Shown: one piece after another, positions 13,452-19,957 of the stretch | How the letters are laid out: the number at the start of each line of letters is the position of its first letter | Numbering within the stretch: position 1 is the stretch's first letter | NCBI GenBank assembly: GCA_910587535.1 | Contig: CAJUKM010000026.1 | Location: forward strand, 1 to 19,957 | Length of the DNA stretch: 19,957 nucleotides | Direction of reading: 5' to 3' | Source of the DNA: an uncultured Bacilli bacterium | GTDB taxonomy: Bacteria; Bacillota_I; Bacilli_A; RF39; UBA660 | The notes under the pieces: model-generated | The model's database searches: none | The model's input: only the letters and a program-made list of their open reading frames with translations | What the model was told of the DNA's origin: nothing | Position numbers and translations under genes: made by a program

Positions 13452-15240
13452 TCATGGACCACAAGGAATTAATGGAGAAAATGCAAAAGCTAAAGATTTT
13501 AAAACTTCGATAAAAAAACTTTTCACATACAATAAGACATATTTTACACTCATGATAATCGGATGGATAAGTGCTATGGCTTCGACTATTTTAGCACTTG
13601 TCGGTCCTGACAAACTAAAAGTAATCACAGACGCTATCACTAGCGGACTAAGAACGGGAATCGATTTAGATAAAATAGATAAAATCGGGTTCCTACTAGT
13701 TTTACTCTTCTCATTGAGTTTCCTTTTCAATTTTATAGAAGGACTCATCATGGCGAATGTTACGAATAGATTCTCAAAAGAGATGAGAAAAGAGATTGCT
13801 AAAAAGATCAATAAATTGCCACTTTCTTATTTCGATAAAACCACTGTCGGTGATACTCTTTCTAGGGTGACTAACGATATAGACACTATAGGTCATACGA
13901 TGAATCAAAGCTTTAGTACTTTGATCGTTGCGATAACTATGTTTTTTGGATCGCTCTTCATGATGATCAAAACTAGTCCATTGATGGCCCTAACTGCAGT
14001 AATCTCTACACTTTTAGGGTTTGCTTTGATGTTCATAATATTGAGAAACAGTCAAAAATACTTTACAAAAGTTCAAGCTGAATTAGGTAATATAAACGGA
14101 CACATCGAAGAAGTTTACTCAGGTCATAACGTGATAAAAGTTTATAATGCCGAAAAAGAAGTAGAAAAAGAGTTCGACGAAATAAACGAGAGACTTTATG
14201 AAAACGGACTAAAAAGTCAGTTTTATTCTGGACTGATGCAGCCTATCATGGGATTTATCGGAAACTTCGGTTACGTGGCAGTTTGTATAGTAGGAGCAAT
14301 ACTCACGATGAAAGGAGATACTACTTTCGGAGTGATTGTAGCTTTTATGATCTATATAAGATTATTCACTCAACCTCTTACACAATTTGCTCAAGCAATG
14401 ACTCAACTTCAGTCGACTGCAGCAGCTAGCGAAAGAGTTTTCGAATTTTTAGAAGAAAAAGAAGAAACTAGCGAAATAGATAAAAAAGTACTAGATAAAA
14501 AGACTGCCGAAGGAAATATAGAGTTTAAAAATATAGAATTCGGTTACGATAGAGATCACAAGATCATAAAGAATTTCAGTGCTAAAATAAAACCTGGTCA
14601 AAAAATTGCAATAGTAGGTCCTACTGGAGCAGGAAAGACGACGATAGTAAATCTTCTGATGAAGTTCTATGAGATAGATGGAGGAGACATCATAATAGAT
14701 GGAATTTCTATAAAGGATCTTTCCCGCAGCAATGTACACGATTTATTCGTTATGGTATTACAGGATACTTGGCTATTCGAAGGATCAATAATGGAAAATA
14801 TAAAATATAATGATCCAAATGTTACAGATGAAAAAGTAATAGAGGCGTGTAAGACGATTGGTCTCGACCACTTCATCAAGACTCTTCCAGATGGATATGA
14901 CACGGTTCTAGGAGACACAGATGCTATGTCTCAAGGACAAAAACAGCTTCTAACTATCGCGAGAAGTATGGTCGACGATTCACCATTCCTTATTTTAGAT
15001 GAAGCTACGTCTTCAGTAGATACGAGAACTGAGATAATGGTTCAAAATGCCATGGATAAGTTGACTAAGGGACGTACTAGTTTTATAATAGCGCATAGAT
15101 TATCTACTATTAAAAATGCCGATCTTATTCTCGTCATGAAAGACGGAAATATTATCGAACAAGGTAATCATAAAGAACTTCTAAAAGAAAAAGGTTTTTA
15201 TGCAGAACTGTATAATTCACAGTTTCAAAGTTCTTTATAA
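13444..15240 (+). CDS. ABC exporter half-transporter with catalytic ATPase site
   Basis: A 598-residue partner of the preceding gene. The membrane domain spans about 30-330 and the ATPase domain about 355-598: Walker A GPTGAGKTT (392-400), Q-loop VMVLQDTW (436-443), Walker B FLILDEATSSVD (515-526) with catalytic Glu520, and switch His551 (IIAHR). The signature is SQGQ (496-499) instead of SGGQ; it faces the degenerate Walker sites of the partner in the heterodimer, so the two sets of changes fall in the same non-hydrolytic site, and this subunit supplies the active one. Start at 13444 is supported by AAGGAGG (13428-13434) 9 bases upstream, and the ATGCATAA overlap implies translational coupling and equal amounts of both subunits. 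Confidence 0.94.
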   Translation: MHNHGPQGINGENAKAKDFKTSIKKLFTYNKTYFTLMIIGWISAMASTILALVGPDKLKVITDAITSGLRTGIDLDKIDKIGFLLVLLFSLSFLFNFIEGLIMANVTNRFSKEMRKEIAKKINKLPLSYFDKTTVGDTLSRVTNDIDTIGHTMNQSFSTLIVAITMFFGSLFMMIKTSPLMALTAVISTLLGFALMFIILRNSQKYFTKVQAELGNINGHIEEVYSGHNVIKVYNAEKEVEKEFDEINERLYENGLKSQFYSGLMQPIMGFIGNFGYVAVCIVGAILTMKGDTTFGVIVAFMIYIRLFTQPLTQFAQAMTQLQSTAAASERVFEFLEEKEETSEIDKKVLDKKTAEGNIEFKNIEFGYDRDHKIIKNFSAKIKPGQKIAIVGPTGAGKTTIVNLLMKFYEIDGGDIIIDGISIKDLSRSNVHDLFVMVLQDTWLFEGSIMENIKYNDPNVTDEKVIEACKTIGLDHFIKTLPDGYDTVLGDTDAMSQGQKQLLTIARSMVDDSPFLILDEATSSVDTRTEIMVQNAMDKLTKGRTSFIIAHRLSTIKNADLILVMKDGNIIEQGNHKELLKEKGFYAELYNSQFQSSL

Positions 15241-15258
15241 AAAGAAAGGATTACACAA

Positions 15259-17811
15259 ATGTTAGAACTTAAAAAAATAACGAAAATCTATAAAACTGAT
15301 TCATTTACTCAAAATGCATTGAATAAAGTGAGTATAAGTTTTAGAGAAAATGAATTCGTTTCGATTCTTGGACCTTCAGGATCAGGAAAGACGACACTTT
15401 TGAATATCATCGGCGGATTAGATGACTATACTAGTGGAGATCTCATCATAAACGGCGTTAGTACTAAGAAATTTAAAGATAGAGATTGGGATACATATAG
15501 AAATCATAAAGTAGGATTCGTATTCCAAAGCTATAACTTGATACCACACCAGACGATCCTATCGAATGTTGAACTCGCTTTGACATTATCTGGAGTATCT
15601 AAACAGGAAAGAAGAAAAAGAGCAAAAGAAGCACTAAAAAAAGTAGGATTGGGCTCTCATATCGATAAAAAACCTAATCAGTTATCAGGGGGACAGATGC
15701 AAAGAGTCGCTATCGCAAGAGCACTTGTCAATAATCCCGATATTCTCTTAGCAGACGAACCTACTGGTGCATTAGATTCCAAGACGAGCACTCAAATAAT
15801 GGATTTATTAAAAGAAGTTGCTAAAGATAGACTCGTAATAATGGTGACACACAATGCTGATTTGGCAGAAGAATACTCTACTAGAATAATCGAATTAAAA
15901 GATGGAGATATTCTAGGAGATAGCAATATCTACGATGGAGGAAACGAAGAAAAGAACCATAGTCAAGATAAAAAGACAAATATGTCGTTTAAAACAGCGT
16001 TGCAACTCAGTTTCAAAAATCTCTTAACCAAAAAAGGGCGCACTATTCTTACTGCATTTGCAGGATCTATAGGTATAATCGGTATCGCACTGATATTATC
16101 TCTTTCAAACGGAGTCCAAGAATATATTGATGGAGTTCAAAAGGAAACTTTAACTTCGTACCCTATAACTATCGATAGGACTTCTATAGACATGACGTCG
16201 ATGATGACCAATGCGATGAAAAAACGCGAGGAGAGTTCCAAAAATGAAAAAGACAAGATATATGCAAACAACACGATTGCAGATACTTTGTCGATGATGA
16301 GCTCTAGTATTCAATCGAACAATCTAGAAGCTTTCAAAGAATATATCGAAAGTGGAAATACTGACATCGATGAATATACTACGTCGATAATTTATGGATA
16401 TAATTTAGCAATACAACTGTTCAATCCAAATTATGAAGAAGAGATAGTACAAGTTAATCCAGATACCGTTTTAGATACTTTAGGTATGTCAAATATGACT
16501 GGAAACATGAGTATAATTTCGTCAAATGTGTGGTTAGAGTTGTTTGAAAATGACGAATTAAACGATAGACTATACCAAGTAGTAAGCGGAAGAATGCCAG
16601 AAAAATATAACGAAATAGTAATTTTGGTCGATGAAAACAATGAGATAACCGATTATGTCTTATATGCCCTAGGACTAAAAAGTCAGAAAGAATTAAAAGA
16701 ACTTTATACTAAAGTTTTAAATGGCGAGCAAGTAGAAGAAAAAGACCGTGAAGAATTCGATTTTGATGACTTTATTGGAATGAAGTTCAAGATGCTTCTA
16801 AATACCGATTATTATAAAAAATCGAATGGCATATGGACATATAAAAAAGACGACGAAAAATATTTAAAGGCAAAATTAGACACTGCTGAAGAGATAGAAG
16901 TAGTAGGAATAATTAAACCTAACGAAAATGCATTAGTTAGTAGTACCACGATGGGTGGCGTTCTATATACTAAAGATCTAGAAAAATACGTTATCGAAAA
17001 AATAAACGAAACAGAAATAGTTAAAGATCAAAAGAAGAATAAAGACGTCAACGTGTTGACAGGTTTAAAATTTTCGACAGAAGAGTTCGACATGAAAAAT
17101 TTGAGTCCTGCTCAGCAAAAGTATCTAGCTAGTCTTTCTGCTGAAGAACTAGCTGCAGCGATAAATAGATACAAAGAAGAAGCGAATGCTACATATGATA
17201 CGACATTAGAAAAACTTGGTGCAATAGATTTAGATAAACCATCTCAAATAAGCATTTTTGCTAAAGATTTTGAATCTAAGGACTCCATCAAGGAAATCAT
17301 AAACGATTACAATAAAAAAGAGGAGGAAGCTGGAAGAGAAGAGAACGTCTTAAACTATAGTGACTTAGTTGGTATGCTCATGAATTCAGTAACTTCTATC
17401 ATAGATATGATCAGCTATGTCTTGATAGGTTTCGTTTCGATTTCGTTGATCGTTTCATCTATAATGATTGGAATTATAACTTATATTTCTGTTCTAGAGA
17501 GAACTAAAGAAATAGGAATATTAAGAGCTATTGGAGCTTCTAAGAAAGATGTTTCGAGAGTTTTCAATGCAGAAACTCTTATCATTGGACTCTTCTCAGG
17601 ACTTTTGGGAATAGGTTTAACCATACTTTTAAATATTCCGATAAATCTAATCGTCGCTGATCTTTCTGGAGTAAAAAATGTAAGTGTACTACCAGTAGTA
17701 GGGGGAATTGCACTCGTCTTGATATCTGTAATTTTGACAGTTATCGCCGGTTTAATCCCGTCACGAATGGCATCTAAGAAAGATCCAGTCGAAGCATTAC
17801 GATCAGAATGA
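15259..17811 (+). CDS. MacB/FtsX-type ABC transporter, ATPase fused to permease (850 aa)
   Basis: The N-terminal ATPase (about 1-225) is of the LolD/MacB type: Walker A GPSGSGKTT (38-46), Q-loop FQSYNLIP (89-96), signature LSGGQMQR (142-149), Walker B ILLADEPTGALD (162-173) with Glu167, and switch His198. After a charged linker a membrane segment (about 255-285) opens a ~430-residue extracytoplasmic region. Three further segments near the C-terminus (about 715-745, 765-795 and 810-835) form the FtsX domain with the conserved ERTKEIGILRAIGASKKDV loop. This full fusion works as a dimer and, in Gram-positive relatives, is linked to peptide-antibiotic resistance or lipoprotein and envelope handling by a mechanotransmission mechanism. 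It lies 18 bases after the exporter pair, with AAAGGA before the ATG, and closes the MarR operon. Confidence 0.92.
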   Translation: MLELKKITKIYKTDSFTQNALNKVSISFRENEFVSILGPSGSGKTTLLNIIGGLDDYTSGDLIINGVSTKKFKDRDWDTYRNHKVGFVFQSYNLIPHQTILSNVELALTLSGVSKQERRKRAKEALKKVGLGSHIDKKPNQLSGGQMQRVAIARALVNNPDILLADEPTGALDSKTSTQIMDLLKEVAKDRLVIMVTHNADLAEEYSTRIIELKDGDILGDSNIYDGGNEEKNHSQDKKTNMSFKTALQLSFKNLLTKKGRTILTAFAGSIGIIGIALILSLSNGVQEYIDGVQKETLTSYPITIDRTSIDMTSMMTNAMKKREESSKNEKDKIYANNTIADTLSMMSSSIQSNNLEAFKEYIESGNTDIDEYTTSIIYGYNLAIQLFNPNYEEEIVQVNPDTVLDTLGMSNMTGNMSIISSNVWLELFENDELNDRLYQVVSGRMPEKYNEIVILVDENNEITDYVLYALGLKSQKELKELYTKVLNGEQVEEKDREEFDFDDFIGMKFKMLLNTDYYKKSNGIWTYKKDDEKYLKAKLDTAEEIEVVGIIKPNENALVSSTTMGGVLYTKDLEKYVIEKINETEIVKDQKKNKDVNVLTGLKFSTEEFDMKNLSPAQQKYLASLSAEELAAAINRYKEEANATYDTTLEKLGAIDLDKPSQISIFAKDFESKDSIKEIINDYNKKEEEAGREENVLNYSDLVGMLMNSVTSIIDMISYVLIGFVSISLIVSSIMIGIITYISVLERTKEIGILRAIGASKKDVSRVFNAETLIIGLFSGLLGIGLTILLNIPINLIVADLSGVKNVSVLPVVGGIALVLISVILTVIAGLIPSRMASKKDPVEALRSE

Positions 17812-17840
17812 AAAAAATCACTTCAATATGTGATTTTTTT
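17812..17840 (+). terminator. Intrinsic terminator of the efflux operon
   Basis: AAAAAATCAC (17812-17821) pairs perfectly with GTGATTTTTT (17830-17839) across an 8-base loop, with a further T. It starts directly after the stop codon. Confidence 0.88.
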
Positions 17841-17881
17841 GTTTTGTGAAATAAATTTCATAGGAATTGCCGCCATAATTA

Positions 17882-17890
17882 TGCTATAAT
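17882..17890 (+). promoter_or_regulatory. Extended -10 promoter of the lepB operon
   Basis: TGCTATAAT is a perfect extended -10. An in-frame ATG at 17893 lies only 2 bases downstream and would be at or before the transcription start, so the ATG at 17914, preceded by a weak TTGGTGAAA, is the better start. Confidence 0.6.
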
Positions 17891-17913
17891 AGATGAAGAA
17901 ATTTGGTGAAAAT

Positions 17914-18396
17914 ATGAAAGATAAGATCAAAGAAATCTTGATATATGTAATCATAATCGTCATAGTTATCCTAGTAAGAACTTTTATAGTGACGCCTATA
18001 AGAGTTAATGGCACGAGTATGTATCCAACTTTAGATGACAAAGACTTCATGATACTTAAGAAATATGAAAAAAAAGATTTGAACAGATTCGACATAGTCG
18101 TCATTAAAACTGAGAAAGACAAGATTATTAAACGCATTATCGGTATGCCAAAAGAAGATATAGAATATAAAAATAATTCTTTATATATAGACGGTGAAAA
18201 GTTAGACATACCTTATGGAAAAGGATACACGAACGACTTTATAGATTATTGTCGAGAAGACGAATATTTTGTCTTAGGAGACAATCGTGAGGATTCTATC
18301 GACAGTAGGATTCTCGGATGTATAAAAAGAGAGGATATAATGGGTAAGACAGACTTTATAGTATTTCCTTTTAAAAAATGGGGGAAAGTAGAATAA
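17914..18396 (+). CDS. lepB: Signal peptidase I (160 aa)
   Basis: A membrane-anchored serine protease that removes signal peptides from secreted proteins. A single N-terminal membrane segment (about 8-29) is followed by box B NGTSMYPTL with nucleophile Ser35, box D KRIIGMP with general-base Lys73, and box E GDNREDSIDSR (122-132). All catalytic residues are present and the length matches the short Gram-positive form with one anchor. I start it at 17914 rather than 17893 because of the -10 position; the difference is seven residues. First gene of a likely operon with GNAT, glycosylase and radical SAM genes. It would act on ordinary signal peptides, not on the prepilin leaders encoded upstream, which need a different peptidase. 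Confidence 0.95.
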   Translation: MKDKIKEILIYVIIIVIVILVRTFIVTPIRVNGTSMYPTLDDKDFMILKKYEKKDLNRFDIVVIKTEKDKIIKRIIGMPKEDIEYKNNSLYIDGEKLDIPYGKGYTNDFIDYCREDEYFVLGDNREDSIDSRILGCIKREDIMGKTDFIVFPFKKWGKVE

Positions 18397-18428
18397 CATC
18401 AAATAATTATAAGTAAAAGAGGGTAAAC

Positions 18429-18929
18429 ATGGATTACGAAATAAGAAGAGCAAATGAAAACGATATCAAGAGATTAGCAAGCTTTAGAAGAACTACATGG
18501 GATGAGACATATAGAGGGATATATAACGATTCTCTGATTGACAACTACGATTATGAAAAAGCTGAAAGAACGTTCAAAAGTATCTTCGAAAATGAAAACA
18601 TTTCATTATACGTAGTTGAAAGTGAAAACGAGATAGTCGGCTATATGGATGTCGGTTCACCAAGACGAGAATATGGAGATTATGAACAAGAGATAGGTTT
18701 ATTGTACTTAAGAAAAAGTTTCCAAAATAGAGGACTGGGACGAAAACTCTTCGATCTTGCCAAAGATGAAATAAAACAAAACGGCTATAATAGATTTTTT
18801 GTATCATGTAATAAGTACAATAAAAATGCCTGTAAATTTTATGAAAAAATGGGTGGTATATTGATAGATGAAGATCCTGAAGATGAAGATAAAAGAAAAG
18901 TTTATGTTAAATATCATTACGATGTATAG
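18429..18929 (+). CDS. GNAT-family N-acetyltransferase
   Basis: The 166-residue single-domain acetyltransferase follows the GNAT order: N-terminal IRRANENDIKRLASFRR (motif C region), central strands with V-V-E-S-E-N-E-I-V-G-Y-M-D-V, the acetyl-CoA-binding motif A L-Y-L-R-K-S-F-Q-N-R-G-L-G-R-K-L-F (about 96-112, pattern Q/R-x-x-G-x-G/A), and the Y-N-K-N-A-C-K-F-Y-E-K-M-G motif B (about 129-142). The substrate cannot be predicted; small molecules or protein N-termini are both possible. AGAGGG precedes the ATG. It lies 32 bases after lepB and 11 before the glycosylase gene, consistent with one transcript. Confidence 0.92.
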   Translation: MDYEIRRANENDIKRLASFRRTTWDETYRGIYNDSLIDNYDYEKAERTFKSIFENENISLYVVESENEIVGYMDVGSPRREYGDYEQEIGLLYLRKSFQNRGLGRKLFDLAKDEIKQNGYNRFFVSCNKYNKNACKFYEKMGGILIDEDPEDEDKRKVYVKYHYDV

Positions 18930-18940
18930 GAATTTATAAG

Positions 18941-19528
18941 ATGAAAGATGCATTTGAAGAACTGAAAGAGCAAATAAAAAATTGCCGATATTGTGAACAA
19001 AAATTTGGATTTACACCAAACCCAATTTTTTGGGGAAAGAAAAATTCGAAAATAGTACAGATCAGTCAAGCACCATCAAAAGAGGTACACAAAACTGGAA
19101 AACCTTTTACCGATATGAGTGGAAAAACATTAAAATATATATGGTATGAGATAACAGACGAAGAATTCTACAACACCGATAACTTTTATATAGGAGCAGT
19201 TGGTCACTGTTATCCGGGAAAAGATAAAAACGGAAATGATCGCCAACCGCCTAAGTGCTGTTTTGATATGTGGGTAGATAAAGAACTGAAGATATTAGAT
19301 AACGAAATATACATAGTGATTGGCGCTAAGGCTGCTAAATTTTTCTTTCCAACAGAAAATTTTGAAGACTTAGTTTTTAAAAATAGCATTTGGAATAATA
19401 AATTGACTCTAGTGCTTCCACATCCATCTCCTCTCAATAAAAGATGGCTTAAAGATCATCCTTATTTCATGAATAAGAGAATTCTTGAAATTAGACAAAT
19501 AATAAAAGATACGATAAACAAAAAATAA
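18941..19528 (+). CDS. Uracil-DNA glycosylase family protein
   Basis: The 195-residue protein belongs to the small UDG-like group of Bacillota with the layout of family 4/5 enzymes: C-R-Y-C (Cys15, Cys18) near the N-terminus, ISQAPSKEVHKTGKPFTDMS (41-60) at the place of the active-site G-x-A-P-G loop, G-H-C-Y-P-G-K (88-94) and K-C-C (105-107), giving four or five Cys that could hold a [4Fe-4S] cluster, and the DNA-intercalating H-P-S-P-L-N (161-166). It would remove uracil or another damaged base from DNA, although the active-site loop departs from the classical G-E-A-P-G-x-x-E, so the exact activity is not certain. It is followed 30 bases later by a SPL-type radical SAM gene, which makes a small DNA-repair pairing plausible. 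Confidence 0.85.
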   Translation: MKDAFEELKEQIKNCRYCEQKFGFTPNPIFWGKKNSKIVQISQAPSKEVHKTGKPFTDMSGKTLKYIWYEITDEEFYNTDNFYIGAVGHCYPGKDKNGNDRQPPKCCFDMWVDKELKILDNEIYIVIGAKAAKFFFPTENFEDLVFKNSIWNNKLTLVLPHPSPLNKRWLKDHPYFMNKRILEIRQIIKDTINKK

Positions 19529-19558
19529 AGTGATCAAATAAAAAAGGAATTTATATTT

Positions 19559-19957
19559 ATGAAAGTTAAAGAAATAAAAGTTAGCGATTATTTAACTAAA
19601 TCAAATTTACCATCGAGCGATTTTGTAATTAATCCATATGTTGGATGTTCTCACGGATGCAAATATTGTTATGCTTCATTTATGAAGAGATTTACAGGGC
19701 ACAAAGAAAATTGGGGCGATTTTGTCGATATTAAAAAATGTGATAAGAAAATCGATTTAAAAAAAATATCAGGTAAGAATGTTTTTCTTTCATCTGTTAC
19801 GGATTGCTATAATGAACTAGAAGAAAAATATCAAATCACGAGAAATATTTTAACTCAGTTAGTAAACTCTGATTGTAATTTATCAATTTCGACAAAATCA
19901 AATTTGATTTTAAGGGATATAGACCTATTAAAACAAATTAAAAACTCAACAGTAAGT
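19559..19957 (+). CDS. SPL-family radical SAM protein (5' part, cut by window end)
   Basis: The first 133 codons are visible and the frame is open to the last base. NPYVGCSHGCKYCYASFMKR contains the C-x3-C-x2-C radical SAM site (Cys30, Cys34, Cys37), followed by F-T-G-H-K-E-N-W-G, V-F-L-S-S-V-T-D-C-Y, and S-I-S-T-K-S (about 111-116). This arrangement belongs to the COG1533/SplB-like group, related to spore photoproduct lyase. Many members are not true lyases, so direct DNA photorepair is not claimed. AAAAGGA precedes the ATG. Translated here by hand from the bases. Confidence 0.88.
   Translation, partial: MKVKEIKVSDYLTKSNLPSSDFVINPYVGCSHGCKYCYASFMKRFTGHKENWGDFVDIKKCDKKIDLKKISGKNVFLSSVTDCYNELEEKYQITRNILTQLVNSDCNLSISTKSNLILRDIDLLKQIKNSTVS

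Noticed and set aside
1..19957. UGA recoding (Mycoplasma-type code)
   Set aside because: UGA ends real genes (for example at 9403-9405 and 17809-17811), and no gene has internal UGA where Trp is expected; Trp is always UGG.
1..19957. CRISPR arrays, tRNA or rRNA genes, insertion sequences, integrases
   Set aside because: No spaced direct repeats, no tRNA-like cloverleaf or CCA end in the short gaps, and no transposase or recombinase frame was seen.

Overview
The window reads as chromosomal DNA of a low-GC, Gram-positive-lineage bacterium with a compact genome. Intergenic gaps are short, most genes sit in tight operons, and UGA is used as a normal stop, which argues against the Mycoplasma code. 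A zinc-binding archaeal/eukaryote-type prolyl-tRNA synthetase without an insertion domain, a sortase-like protein, an Asn-Gly-Phe-type pseudopilin and an [FeFe] hydrogenase together suggest an anaerobic, probably uncultured gut Bacillota close to the Mollicutes-like groups (RF39-type). That placement is an inference; no rRNA is present.

Layout. 1-3254: three unrecognised cytoplasmic proteins, one monocistronic and two in an operon. 3346-3782: two tiny proteins resembling the CotF spore-coat family and its small partner. 3792-6124 (minus): a membrane-anchored sortase-fold protein that has lost its catalytic residues, then proS. 6237-7490: a two-cluster [FeFe] hydrogenase. 7519-7761 (minus): a small XRE regulator. 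7944-11112: a three-gene pseudopilin operon whose first and third members carry adhesin-like modules. 11252-17811: a MarR-controlled operon with a heterodimeric ABC exporter and a MacB-like ABC transporter. 17914-19957: signal peptidase I, a GNAT acetyltransferase, a uracil-DNA glycosylase family protein and the start of a SPL-family radical SAM protein, apparently one operon.

The most interesting parts are on the cell-surface side. (1) The sortase-like protein has Asn where the catalytic His and Cys, and probably the Arg, should be, in an intact reading frame. (2) The third pseudopilin ends in a lectin-like/DUF6273-like domain. Its last ~120 bp (about 10909-11025) drop sharply in adenine (19% against 36% just upstream) and end in a GC-rich block, the pattern expected of a variable repeat written by a diversity-generating retroelement (DGR). 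No reverse transcriptase or template repeat lies in the window, so this is a hypothesis. (3) The first pseudopilin carries a DLTASYGTGNEP motif like those of phage tail and adhesion modules. Together these suggest a thin pilus-like fibre tipped with ligand-binding modules, one possibly hypervariable.

Regulation is legible. Several promoters have a consensus or extended -10 only a few tens of bases before the start codon, so short false in-frame ATGs lie at or next to the -10. The MarR operon has a textbook TTGACA-17-TATACT promoter followed by a perfect 7-bp inverted repeat. Convergent genes share bidirectional terminators that reach into the end of the minus-strand gene.
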